Positions 1 through 6,937 of a stretch of 11,791 nucleotides of DNA are shown here, one piece after another (the stretch's first letter is position 1; each line of letters starts with the position of its first letter). The position numbers and the translations under genes were made by a program. The DNA comes from an uncultured Caulobacter sp. (GTDB taxonomy: Bacteria > Pseudomonadota > Alphaproteobacteria > Caulobacterales > Caulobacteraceae). The notes under the pieces are model-generated. The model was not told the DNA's origin and did no database searches. It worked only from the letters and a program-made list of their open reading frames with translations. The stretch lies in the NCBI GenBank assembly GCA_937991555.1, contig CALKHU010000005.1:1-11791 (forward strand), in the 5' to 3' direction.

Positions 1-511
1 CCCTGCCGGCATGGGCGGCGGCCAGCGCCAGGGCGGCGGCCAGGGCGGCGGCATGATGGGCCGGATCGTCGAGCAGCTCGACCTCGACGCCGGCCAGCAG
101 AAGAAGGCCGAGGCCATCTTCGCCGAGGCGCGCGCAAAGGCCCAGGCCGCCGCGGCCGGCGATCCGCAGGCCCGTCGCCAGGCGATGCGCCAGTCCATGC
201 AGGAGGCCATGACCCGGCTGGAGCCGATCCTCAAGCCGGCCCAGAAGGAGAAGCTGGTCGCCCTGCGCGCGCGCATGGCCTCCGGCGGCCGGGGCCAGGG
301 CGGGTTCACCAGCGGGGTCGTCTATGTGCTGCGCGACGGCAAGCCCGTCGCCGTTCCGGTCCGGGTCGGAGCCAGCGACGGCTCCTACACCCAGGTGGTC
401 GGCGACCTGAAGCCGGGCGACCAGGTGATCACCGGCGGCGGCCCCAAGGCCAAGGTCAAGGCGGCCCAGGGCGGTCCCATGGGCGGCGGCCCCGTCCGGG
501 TGCGGATGTAG
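1..511 (+). CDS. MacA-like periplasmic adaptor (membrane fusion protein), C-terminal part
   Basis: The gene is cut by the left edge: the frame is open from base 2 and the ATG at 11 is internal to it. The visible part begins with a Gly/Gln-rich linker (about 11-58). A charged helical segment follows (about 59-280) with two LTxxQ-like motifs, LDLDAGQQ and LKPAQKEKL, resembling one Spy/CpxP-type repeat unit. After a second Gly-rich linker comes a typical membrane-proximal domain of RND/ABC adaptor proteins (VVYVLRDGKPVAVPVRVG, then GDLKPGDQVITGG), and a Gly-rich tail. Such adaptors sit in the periplasm and join an inner-membrane pump to an outer-membrane channel. The ATPase starts 2 bp after the stop, and the ATPase and permease genes complete a MacA/MacB-like or YknXYZ-like set. 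Adaptor identity is secure from the C-terminal domain and context. The Spy-like insertion is my reading of its motifs. Confidence 0.85.
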   Translation, partial: PAGMGGGQRQGGGQGGGMMGRIVEQLDLDAGQQKKAEAIFAEARAKAQAAAAGDPQARRQAMRQSMQEAMTRLEPILKPAQKEKLVALRARMASGGRGQGGFTSGVVYVLRDGKPVAVPVRVGASDGSYTQVVGDLKPGDQVITGGGPKAKVKAAQGGPMGGGPVRVRM

Positions 512-513
512 GC

Positions 514-1197
514 ATGATCGAGATCCGCGACCTGGAGAAGATCTACCAGATGGGCGAGGAGCGGGTGGCGGCGCTGGCCGGCGTCTCCCTGACCATCGAC
601 CGCGGCGAGCATGTCGCGATCATCGGACCATCCGGCTCGGGCAAGTCGTCGCTGATGAACATCCTCGGCGGCCTCGACCGGCCGACGCGCGGCGTCTACC
701 GCTTCGAGGGCGACGACGTCGGCGAGATGGACGACGACGCGCTGGCCGATTTCCGCAACCGGCGGATCGGGTTCGTGTTCCAGTCCTTCCAGCTGCTGCC
801 CCGGCTCAGCGCCCTGCAGAACGTCGAGCTGCCGATGGTCTATGCCGGCCTCCCGCCGACCGAGCGACGGGCGCGCGCGGCGGCCATGCTGGAGCGCGTG
901 GGGCTCGGCTCACGCATGGGGCACCGGCCGACGCAGCTGTCCGGCGGCCAGCAGCAGCGGGTGGCGATCGCCCGGGCGCTGGCCAACGCCCCTGACCTGC
1001 TGCTGGCGGATGAGCCGACCGGCGCGCTCGACACGGCGACCGGCGAGGAGGTGCTGGCCCTGTTCAGGCAGCTGAACGCGGAGGGCCTGACCATCGTCAT
1101 CGTCACCCACGATCTCGAGGTGGCGGCGGCGGCGGATCGCCGCGTGACCTTCCGGGACGGGCTGATCGTGTCCGACGACAAGGGAGCCGACCGATGA
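514..1197 (+). CDS. ABC transporter ATP-binding protein, MacB/LolD type
   Basis: A 227-residue nucleotide-binding subunit with every hallmark intact: Walker A GPSGSGKSS (residues 38-46), Q-loop Gln90 in VFQS, signature LSGGQQQR (142-149), Walker B LLLADEP with catalytic Glu167 (161-168), and switch His199 in THD. The sequence resembles the MacB/LolD/FtsE group, which drives mechanotransmission rather than classic substrate import. In E. coli MacB the ATPase and membrane parts are one chain; here they are two genes, as in Bacillus YknY/YknZ. The ATG at 514 lies 2 bp after the adaptor stop. The stop overlaps the permease start in an ATGA (1194-1197), so translational coupling is likely. It should act on the cytoplasmic face of the inner membrane. 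The exported substrate cannot be told from sequence. Confidence 0.95.
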   Translation: MIEIRDLEKIYQMGEERVAALAGVSLTIDRGEHVAIIGPSGSGKSSLMNILGGLDRPTRGVYRFEGDDVGEMDDDALADFRNRRIGFVFQSFQLLPRLSALQNVELPMVYAGLPPTERRARAAAMLERVGLGSRMGHRPTQLSGGQQQRVAIARALANAPDLLLADEPTGALDTATGEEVLALFRQLNAEGLTIVIVTHDLEVAAAADRRVTFRDGLIVSDDKGADR

Positions 1198-2435
1198 GAC
1201 GCATCGACCTGGTCGGGTTCGCGGCCGGAGCCATCGCCGCGCACCCGATGCGCAGCGCCCTGACCTCGCTGGGCGTCGTCATCGGCGTCGCCGCCGTCGT
1301 GATGATGACGTCGATCGGCCTCGGCGCGCAGCAGCGGGTGACCAGCGCGATCGGCGGACTCGGCTCGAACCTGCTGATCGTCAGCCCTGGCGCCTCCCGG
1401 GGTCCGGGCGGCGGCTTCGTCAGCCAGGGCGCCGGCAGCGGCATGTCGCTGAACGAGGGCGACGCCGAGGCTATCGCGGCCCAGGTCGAGAGCGTCGCCG
1501 CGGTCGCGCCCGCCGTGCGCGGCGGGGCCCAACTGGTCGCCGACGGGGCCAACTGGAGCACCCGCGTCGAGGGCGTCACGCCGGACTATCTGGTCGCGCG
1601 GGACCTGACCATCGCCAGCGGCCGGATGTTCGACGAGAACGAGGCCCGCCAGGGGCGCAAGGTCATCGTGATCGGGCAGACCGTCGCCAACGAGCTGTTC
1701 GGCGAGGAAGCCGATCCGATCGGCAAGCGCATCCGAGTACGGTCCGTGCCGTTCGAGGTCATCGGCGTTCTGGCGAGCAAGGGCCAGAGCGGCTTCGGCC
1801 AGGACCAGGACGACATTGTGCTCGGGCCGCTGCAGGCGGTGCGCTCGCGGGTGGTGGGCCGGCGCGTGAAGGGCGACGATGTCCAGACCATCTACGTCAA
1901 GGCGGCGAGCGCCGACGACCTCGACCGCGTGCAGGAGGACCTCTCAAACCTGCTCCGGGAACGCCACCGGATCCGTCCGGGCCAGGAAGACGACTTCAGC
2001 GTCCAGAACATGGCGTCGATCATGGAAGCCATGCAGGCCTCGGTGAAGACCTTCACCGGCCTGCTCGCCGCCGTGGCGGCGGTGTCCCTGGTCGTCGGCG
2101 GCGTCGGGATCATGAACATCATGCTGGTCGCCGTGACGGAGCGCACGCGCGAGATCGGCCTGAGAATGGCGGTGGGCGCCCGGCGTCAGGACGTGCTGTT
2201 CCAGTTCGCGCTCGAGGCCGTCACCCTGTCGGTGATCGGCGGCGCCATCGGGCTGCTGATCGGCATCGGCGGCGGCGTCCTGATGGCGAGGCTCGGCGAC
2301 TGGCCGGTAGCGATCGCCGGCTGGTCGATCCCGGTGTCGCTCGGGTTCTCGCTGCTCGTCGGCCTGGTGTTCGGCGCCTATCCGAGCTGGCGGGCGGCGC
2401 GGCTGGATCCCATCGAGGCGCTGCGGCGGGAATAG
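1194..2435 (+). CDS. MacB/FtsX-type ABC transporter permease
   Basis: A 413-residue permease with the type VII ABC topology. There is one N-terminal helix (about 24-44), a large periplasmic MacB-type core domain (about 45-285), and three C-terminal helices (about 288-311, 342-366 and 378-397). The cytoplasmic coupling region ERTREIGLRMAVGAR (316-330) follows the second helix, and the protein ends with the family's AARLDPIEALR motif (400-410). The start overlaps the ATPase stop (ATGA). With the adaptor and ATPase it should form a tripartite efflux pump needing a TolC-like channel, which is not in this window. Family members export macrolides, peptides, lipids or virulence products; the substrate here is unknown. 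Confidence 0.95.
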   Translation: MRRIDLVGFAAGAIAAHPMRSALTSLGVVIGVAAVVMMTSIGLGAQQRVTSAIGGLGSNLLIVSPGASRGPGGGFVSQGAGSGMSLNEGDAEAIAAQVESVAAVAPAVRGGAQLVADGANWSTRVEGVTPDYLVARDLTIASGRMFDENEARQGRKVIVIGQTVANELFGEEADPIGKRIRVRSVPFEVIGVLASKGQSGFGQDQDDIVLGPLQAVRSRVVGRRVKGDDVQTIYVKAASADDLDRVQEDLSNLLRERHRIRPGQEDDFSVQNMASIMEAMQASVKTFTGLLAAVAAVSLVVGGVGIMNIMLVAVTERTREIGLRMAVGARRQDVLFQFALEAVTLSVIGGAIGLLIGIGGGVLMARLGDWPVAIAGWSIPVSLGFSLLVGLVFGAYPSWRAARLDPIEALRRE

Positions 2436-2442
2436 CCCGGCC

Positions 2443-2457
2443 GCCCGTTGATCGGGC
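2443..2457 (+). terminator. Weak candidate hairpin after the efflux operon
   Basis: A perfect 5-bp stem GCCCG/CGGGC with a TTGAT loop starts 8 bp after the permease stop. There is no T-run after it, so intrinsic termination is doubtful; it may only attenuate or stabilise an RNA end. Confidence 0.25.
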
Positions 2458-2522
2458 TCAAGGACATGGCCCGGGGCCGGGGCGCAGGCTCCATCTGTCA
2501 GCTGGATGCGTCCGGCGCCGCT

Positions 2523-2528
2523 GGGAGA
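2523..2528 (+). promoter_or_regulatory. Ribosome binding site supporting a GTG start
   Basis: GGGAGA lies 7 nt before a GTG at 2536. The in-frame ATG at 2506 has no comparable purine-rich site, so the GTG is the better start of the small membrane protein. Confidence 0.5.
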
Positions 2529-2535
2529 CTCGCCC

Positions 2536-2883
2536 GTGCGAAGCTGGTTTCACTGGACGCCCCGCGTCCTCGGCCTGCTGTTCAGCCTGTTCGTCGCCCT
2601 GTTCGCGCTCGACGTGTTCGACGGGCGTCACGGGCTGGATCTTGCCTTGGCGCTCGGCGTCCATCTGGCGCCGGCGGCCATGGTGCTGGCGGCGACCTTC
2701 GCCGGCTGGCGCCGGCCGGTCGTGGGCGGCCTGCTGTTCATGCTTCTGGCCGGCGGCTACGTCCTGCTGGCCGGCCCCGACCGCCCCTGGAGCTGGTATC
2801 TCGCGATCGCGGCGCCGGCGGCCTTCGTCGGCGCCCTGTTCCTGGCCGCGCCCTTCCTCGGGCGGACGCGCGGCGCGACCTAG
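2536..2883 (+). CDS. Small four-helix membrane protein, function unknown
   Basis: A 115-residue hydrophobic protein starting VRSWFHWTPRVLG from a GTG, or 125 residues if the ATG at 2506 is used. Four transmembrane helices can be drawn at about residues 10-26, 35-56, 60-78 and 86-105, with very short loops. The N-terminal WFHWTPR followed by a helix, and WRRPVVGG before the third helix, look like a widespread family of uncharacterised small bacterial membrane proteins. I cannot give a function. It lies about 100 bp after the efflux operon on the same strand and could be co-transcribed. Its stop TAG (2881-2883) shares CTAG with the stop of the convergent dioxygenase, so the two coding regions overlap by 4 bp. 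Confidence 0.75.
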   Translation: MRSWFHWTPRVLGLLFSLFVALFALDVFDGRHGLDLALALGVHLAPAAMVLAATFAGWRRPVVGGLLFMLLAGGYVLLAGPDRPWSWYLAIAAPAAFVGALFLAAPFLGRTRGAT

Positions 2884-3737
2884 ACCGGCCGGTCGCCGAC
2901 GATCGTCACCCGTTCCATCCGCCGCACCGCCGGGAAGTAGTCGCTGGCGGCGTAGTGCTGGCTGGAGCGGTTGTCCCAGAAGGCGATGGCGTTCTTCGAC
3001 CAGCGGAAGCGGCACTGGTATTCCGGGATCGCCGCCTGGGCATAGAGATGGGCCAGCAAGGCGTCGCTCTCGGCCTTGTCCATGCCGACGATGTGCTGGG
3101 TGAAGCCGGCGTTGACATAGATGGCCTTGCGGCCGGTCTCGGGATGGGTGCGGATCACCGGGTGCTCGGCCTTGGGGTACTGCCGGTCGAAGGCGGCGAT
3201 CTCCTCTTCCGGCACGCCGCGTTTGCGCATGCCTCTTCGGAAATTCACGAAGTCGTGGACGGCGACCCTGCCTTCGACCTTCGCCTTCACCTCATCGCTC
3301 AGGCCTTCGTAGGCGGCGTACATGTCGGCGAACAGCGTGTCGCCGCCAACCGGCGGAATCTCGAGGGCGCGCAGGATCGATCCCAGCGAAGGCTCCAGCC
3401 GCCAGGTCACATCGCTGTGCCAGGTGTTCTCCTTGCCCCGGCTGTTGGCGTCATGGGTGATGGCCAGCACTTCAGGATAGCCAGGCTTTTGCGGCGCGAA
3501 CGGATGCACTTCCAGCTCGCCGAAGCAGCGGGCGAAGGCCAGGTGCTGCTCGGTGGTGATGTCCTGGTCACGGAAGAACAGCACCTTCCAGTCCAGCAGC
3601 GCCTTGCGCAGGGCCGCGATCGTCCGCGCCTCCAGCGGCCGGGACAGATCCACGCCCTCCACCTCCGCGCCGATGGTCGGCGTCATCGGCAGAAGGGTGA
3701 GGCTCTCGATCTCGAGACTGCGGACAAGCTGGTTCAT
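2880..3737 (-). CDS. TauD/TfdA-family Fe(II)/2-oxoglutarate dioxygenase
   Basis: 285 residues, the usual length for TauD-type enzymes. The iron facial triad is visible: His107 and Asp109 in WHSDVTW, and His261 in SQHYAASDY. Arg272 and Arg276 in VRRMERV sit at the +11 and +15 spacing from the distal His seen in E. coli TauD, where they bind 2-oxoglutarate. Known members hydroxylate or cleave taurine, alkyl sulfates, phenoxyacetates and related small acids using O2 and 2-oxoglutarate. No taurine or sulfonate transport genes lie nearby, so the substrate is open. The start is supported by GGAGG 5 nt upstream. The gene is divergent from a TetR regulator across about 100 bp, which suggests control by it. 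The enzyme is probably cytoplasmic: no signal peptide is seen. Confidence 0.92.
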   Translation of the reverse strand: MNQLVRSLEIESLTLLPMTPTIGAEVEGVDLSRPLEARTIAALRKALLDWKVLFFRDQDITTEQHLAFARCFGELEVHPFAPQKPGYPEVLAITHDANSRGKENTWHSDVTWRLEPSLGSILRALEIPPVGGDTLFADMYAAYEGLSDEVKAKVEGRVAVHDFVNFRRGMRKRGVPEEEIAAFDRQYPKAEHPVIRTHPETGRKAIYVNAGFTQHIVGMDKAESDALLAHLYAQAAIPEYQCRFRWSKNAIAFWDNRSSQHYAASDYFPAVRRMERVTIVGDRPV

Positions 3738-3834
3738 GGCGTCCTCCGGGTGCGGCTCTGTGGCCGCCTGGTCCCAAGTATGTTACCCGTTGGTCTCATT
3801 CGGCAAGCGATGATCGATGGGCTACAGGACGGAC
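3738..3834. promoter_or_regulatory. Divergent control region between the dioxygenase and tetR-type gene
   Basis: This 97-bp gap must hold both promoters. On the minus strand a TTGCCG and a TAACAT lie 15 bp apart, a poor but possible -35/-10 pair for the dioxygenase. A short inverted repeat CCAA-N12-TTGG spans the same place (about 3773-3792) and could be part of a TetR-family operator. Both assignments are weak; the shared, regulator-flanked position is the main argument. Confidence 0.35.
3826..3829 (+). promoter_or_regulatory. Ribosome binding site choosing the second ATG of the TetR gene
   Basis: AGGA lies 5 nt before the ATG at 3835. The upstream in-frame ATG at 3817 has no recognisable site, so 3835 is preferred; the difference is six residues. 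Confidence 0.5.
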
Positions 3835-4452
3835 ATGGACGACGCCGCGCCGATCCCCTCGCCCGTCCGCCGCAAGCCGCGCGTGGATCATGACGCGCGC
3901 CGCGCCGCCTATGTCTCTGTCGCCGCGCGGGTCCTTCTGGAGAAGGGTCTGCACACGGCCACCATGCGCGACATCGCCGAGGCGGCCGGGGCCGCCAAGG
4001 TGCTGCTCTACCGCCTGTTCCCGTCGCGCGAGGCGCTGGTCGAAGCCGTGTTCCAGCGAGTCGAGACCGCCATCGAGGACGCCTTCGCCCAGCCCTGGGA
4101 AGGCTACGGCTCCATGGTGCGGCATGTGCTGGCCACGGCGCGCGCCGAGCCCGCGCCGTTCCTGCTGGTGCTCAAGAACGCCCGCGGCTCCGGCCTGGAC
4201 TGGGAGCCGCGCCTGCGGCTGGCCCTGGCGCGCACCTCGCTCCCCCTGTTCAAGCCGGGCCCGGACGCCGCGCCGGGGGGCGAGGAACGGGCGGTGCGGG
4301 CGTCGGGCGCGATGTTCGGCCTCTTCGTCGACAGCATGATCACCTGGCTCGAGGACCGCGACGGCCTCACTGACGAGGAACGCATCCGCTGGTGGGGCCG
4401 GATCGTGAAGGCCTGGCGCGAGGCGGCGCGGGAAGCCTTCCGGCTGGATTGA
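3835..4452 (+). CDS. TetR/AcrR-family transcriptional regulator
   Basis: 205 residues from the preferred ATG (211 from 3817). The N-terminal DNA-binding domain is typical. After a basic, proline-containing leader, helices run from about residue 20, and the helix-turn-helix covers about 41-68 with MRDIAEAAG, VLLYRLFPSREAL. The C-terminal half is a variable, mainly helical ligand-binding and dimerisation domain. Family members are usually repressors released by a small ligand, often a substrate or CoA ester of the pathway they control. It faces the dioxygenase and precedes the acyl-CoA ligase by 60 bp on the same strand, so it probably regulates one or both as well as itself. The ligand is unknown. 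Confidence 0.9.
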   Translation: MDDAAPIPSPVRRKPRVDHDARRAAYVSVAARVLLEKGLHTATMRDIAEAAGAAKVLLYRLFPSREALVEAVFQRVETAIEDAFAQPWEGYGSMVRHVLATARAEPAPFLLVLKNARGSGLDWEPRLRLALARTSLPLFKPGPDAAPGGEERAVRASGAMFGLFVDSMITWLEDRDGLTDEERIRWWGRIVKAWREAAREAFRLD

Positions 4453-4501
4453 CAGGTGGGCGCCCGGCGCCGTTCCTGACCCTCAATCACAAGACCAGAC
4501 A

Positions 4502-4505
4502 AGGA
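4502..4505 (+). promoter_or_regulatory. Ribosome binding site supporting a GTG start
   Basis: AGGA within AAGGAAA lies 7 nt before the GTG at 4513. The next in-frame ATG (4528) has no site at a workable distance. Confidence 0.6.
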
Positions 4506-4512
4506 AACGCCC

Positions 4513-6135
4513 GTGATTCCCGGACTGATGCAGGACGTCCCGCTGCTGACGACCAACATACTCGATCACGTGGAGGTCGCCCACCCGCGGGTGGAGATCG
4601 TCTCGCGGACCGTCGAGGGCCGCATCCACCGCTACGACTACGCGGGCATGGCGGCGCGGACCCGGCGGCTGGCGCGGGCCCTGCGCAGGCTCGGCGTCAA
4701 CAGCGGCGACCGGGTGGCCAGCCTGGCCTGGAACACGCACCGGCATCTCGAGCTGTTCTACGGCGTCCCGGGGCTGGGCGCGGTGCTGAACACCGTCAAC
4801 CCGCGGCTGTTCGACGACCAGATCGTCTATGTGCTGGAGCATGCCGAGAGCACGGTGCTGTTCTACGACCGCACGTTCCAGCCCCTCGTCGAGCGGCTGG
4901 CGCCCCGGTTCGCGACCGTGAAGACCTTCGTGCTGCTCAGCGACGCGGAGGCGCATGATCCGGGCACGGTCGGGGCCCTGAACTACGAGACGCTGCTGGC
5001 GGCCGAGAGCGACGAGGCGTTCGACTGGCCGCGCTTCGACGAGAACGCCGGCGCCTTCCTCTGCTACACCTCGGGCACCACGGGCGATCCCAAGGGCGTG
5101 CTCTACAGCCACCGGGCGGTGGTCATCCACGGCCTCGCGGCCGGTCTGGCCAGCGCCTTCGGGCTGACCGCGTTCGACGTGGTGATGCCCTGCTCCTCGC
5201 TCTACCACGCCACCGCCTGGGGCCTGCCCTTCATCGCGCCGATCAACGGCTGCAAGATCGTGCTGCCGGCCGAGAAGATGGACGGGGCCAGCCTGCAGGA
5301 GCTGATCATCGGCGAGGGCGTCACCTTCACCGGCGGCGTGCCGACCATCTGGACCATGTACCTCGACTGGCTCGACCAGAACGGTCAGGGCGTCGGCGAC
5401 CTGAAGCGGGTCATCATCGGCGGCTCAGCCGTGCCGCGGGCGATGGCCGAGACCTTCAAGCGCAGGCACGGCGTCCAGGTGCTGCAGATCTGGGGCATGA
5501 CCGAGACCTGCCCGCTAGGCGTGGTCGCCACCCCCACGCCCGCCATCACCGCGCTGGGCGAGGACCAGGTGGACGAGGTCATCTGGACCCGGCAGGGCCG
5601 GCTGCAGTTCGGCATCCAACTGAAGATCGTGCAGGAGGACGGCAGCGAGGCGCCCCGCGACGGGGAAACCAGCGGCGCCCTGATGGTGCGCGGCCCCTGG
5701 ACCGTGAAGCGCTACTTCCGCAAGGACGCCGACGCCCTCGACGCCGACGGCTGGTTCGACACCGGCGACATCGCCACGCTCGACCAGCACGGCTTCATGC
5801 GCATCACCGACCGCGCCAAGGACGTCATCAAGACCGGCGGCGAGTGGGTGAGTTCCATCGACCTGGAGAACATCGCCGTCGCCTGCCCGGGGGTGAAGAT
5901 CGCCGCCGTCGTCGGCGTGCCGCACCCCAAGTGGGAGGAACGGCCGCTGCTGGTCATCGAGACGCACGAGGGCCGCACGGTGACCAGGGAGGAGGTGCTG
6001 GGCTTCCTGGAAGGCAAGATCGTCAAGTGGTGGACGCCAGATGACGTGGTCTTCGCCCCGGTGCCGCTGACCGCGACCGGCAAGATCGACAAGAAGACGC
6101 TGCGCGCAGCGTGGAAGGATCACCTGATGGGGTGA
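4513..6135 (+). CDS. AMP-dependent acyl-CoA synthetase, AlkK-like (medium-chain or related acids)
   Basis: 540 residues from a GTG start with a good ribosome binding site. All adenylation-domain cores are present: phosphate loop YTSGTTGDPKG (185-195), GMTET (328-332), GWFDTGD (413-419), hinge region DRAKDVIKTGG (433-443), and PLTATGKIDK with catalytic Lys524 (518-527). It should activate a carboxylic acid to the acyl-adenylate and then to the CoA thioester in the cytoplasm. The N-terminal part (LAWNTHRHLELFYGVPG, then NTVNPRLF) looks like AlkK-type medium-chain ligases. DmdB-type methylmercaptopropionate ligases belong to the same broad group, so the chain type is not fixed. It lies 60 bp after the TetR gene on the same strand and may be co-transcribed with it. 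The reading frame is intact. Confidence 0.92.
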   Translation: MIPGLMQDVPLLTTNILDHVEVAHPRVEIVSRTVEGRIHRYDYAGMAARTRRLARALRRLGVNSGDRVASLAWNTHRHLELFYGVPGLGAVLNTVNPRLFDDQIVYVLEHAESTVLFYDRTFQPLVERLAPRFATVKTFVLLSDAEAHDPGTVGALNYETLLAAESDEAFDWPRFDENAGAFLCYTSGTTGDPKGVLYSHRAVVIHGLAAGLASAFGLTAFDVVMPCSSLYHATAWGLPFIAPINGCKIVLPAEKMDGASLQELIIGEGVTFTGGVPTIWTMYLDWLDQNGQGVGDLKRVIIGGSAVPRAMAETFKRRHGVQVLQIWGMTETCPLGVVATPTPAITALGEDQVDEVIWTRQGRLQFGIQLKIVQEDGSEAPRDGETSGALMVRGPWTVKRYFRKDADALDADGWFDTGDIATLDQHGFMRITDRAKDVIKTGGEWVSSIDLENIAVACPGVKIAAVVGVPHPKWEERPLLVIETHEGRTVTREEVLGFLEGKIVKWWTPDDVVFAPVPLTATGKIDKKTLRAAWKDHLMG

Positions 6136-6140
6136 GGCCG

Positions 6141-6248
6141 TGCGTCCTTCGACACGCCGCTTCGCGGCTGCTCAGGATGACGTAGGCAGAAGGCTATCCT
6201 TCTACGTCATGGTGAGCAGCGCTCAAAGAGCGCGTGTCGAACCACGCA
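6141..6248. repeat. 108-bp inverted repeat with a side hairpin in each arm
   Basis: The arms begin TGCGTCCTTCGACACGC at 6141 and end with its near complement (GCGTGTCGAACCACGCA) at 6248. Inside them, a second paired block, GCTGCTCAGGATGACGTAG against CTACGTCATGGTGAGCAGC, leads to an apical AGAAGG-CTAT-CCTTCT hairpin. Between outer and inner stems each arm has its own small hairpin: GCCGC-TTC-GCGGC on the left and a GCGCTC/GAGCGC stem on the right. The whole would fold as a cross or cloverleaf. It occupies almost all of the 119-bp gap between two convergent stop codons (5 bp on one side, 6 on the other). It may act as a bidirectional terminator. It has the look of a dispersed palindromic repeat, but copy number cannot be judged from one window. 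Confidence 0.8.
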
Positions 6249-6254
6249 GCGCGC

Positions 6255-6929
6255 TCAGTCCACGCTCATCGCCAGCACGCGGCTGATGTGGGCGAAGGGC
6301 CGGCCGCTTTCGGCCGCCCATTCGTCGAAGGCGGCCTGGGTGGCCTTGCGTGACTTCTTGGTGTCCGGCGCGCCGTCGATGACGCCTTCGAGGGTCAACG
6401 CCTTGACCATGTCCGGCGAGGCGACCCAGCTGTCCTTGCCCATGAAGCGCAGGAACATCATGCCCGCCCCGCCGCCCAGGCGGTCGCCGCGCGCCTTGAT
6501 CAGGTCCAGCAGGCCGACATAGTCGCTCATCGGCCAGTCCGCGAAGGCCTTTCCCGCCGAGCCGTGCTCCGCCGCCAGGTCCATGATGAAGGCGGCGTTG
6601 TTCTGCACCGAGCGGACCTTGGCGCCGTTGCGGATGATGCGCGGATCCTTCAGCAGGGCGTCGAACTCCTCGTCCGACATGGCGCGGCAGCGGGCGGGCG
6701 AGAAGCCCCAGAAGGCGTCCTCGGTTCCGGGCCATTTCTTCTCGACCACCTGCCAGGAGAAGCCGGCCTGGAAGACGCATTTGCTCATCATCGACAGCCA
6801 GCGGTCGTCGGGGATGGCGGCGAGCTCGGCCGGCGTCTTCAGCGTCGGCAGCTGGGCCTCGACCGCCGCGGCGCCGCCCTTGCGGGCGGCGGCGCGGGCG
6901 AAGATGTCTTCGAAGGATCGCAGGGTCAT
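6255..6929 (-). CDS. Divergent Tag-like DNA-3-methyladenine glycosylase I family protein
   Basis: 224 residues, starting MTLRSFEDIF at an ATG with GGAGA close upstream. The region around QAGFSWQVVEKKW (54-66), then IIRNGAKVRSV (98-108), matches the Tag family, which removes 3-methyladenine from alkylated DNA in base excision repair. Trp59 matches the stacking Trp of E. coli Tag. The pocket Glu38 of E. coli Tag lines up here with Cys51 by spacing from that Trp. The usual N-terminal Cys/His and C-terminal His/Cys zinc ligands are not seen. It therefore belongs to a divergent branch, and the activity should not be assumed. It starts 8 nt after the stop of the upstream hydrolase and is probably co-transcribed with it. 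The frame is open much further upstream, but that extension is antisense-type GC-rich reading of the hydrolase. Confidence 0.8.
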   Translation of the reverse strand: MTLRSFEDIFARAAARKGGAAAVEAQLPTLKTPAELAAIPDDRWLSMMSKCVFQAGFSWQVVEKKWPGTEDAFWGFSPARCRAMSDEEFDALLKDPRIIRNGAKVRSVQNNAAFIMDLAAEHGSAGKAFADWPMSDYVGLLDLIKARGDRLGGGAGMMFLRFMGKDSWVASPDMVKALTLEGVIDGAPDTKKSRKATQAAFDEWAAESGRPFAHISRVLAMSVD

Positions 6930-6937
6930 GGCGTCTC

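Noticed and set aside
11..511. The ATG at 11 as start of an independent small protein
   Set aside because: The frame is open to the left edge and the C-terminal half is the membrane-proximal domain of an adaptor, so the start lies outside the window.
2448..3893. A 481-codon plus-strand open frame across the dioxygenase
   Set aside because: It is low-complexity and antisense to a gene with an intact catalytic triad, and it crosses the divergent promoter region.
2880..6135. Isonitrile-type biosynthetic cluster (TauD-family enzyme plus acyl ligase)
   Set aside because: The matching thioesterase, acyl carrier protein and peptide synthetase are absent, and the ligase looks like a catabolic AlkK-type enzyme.
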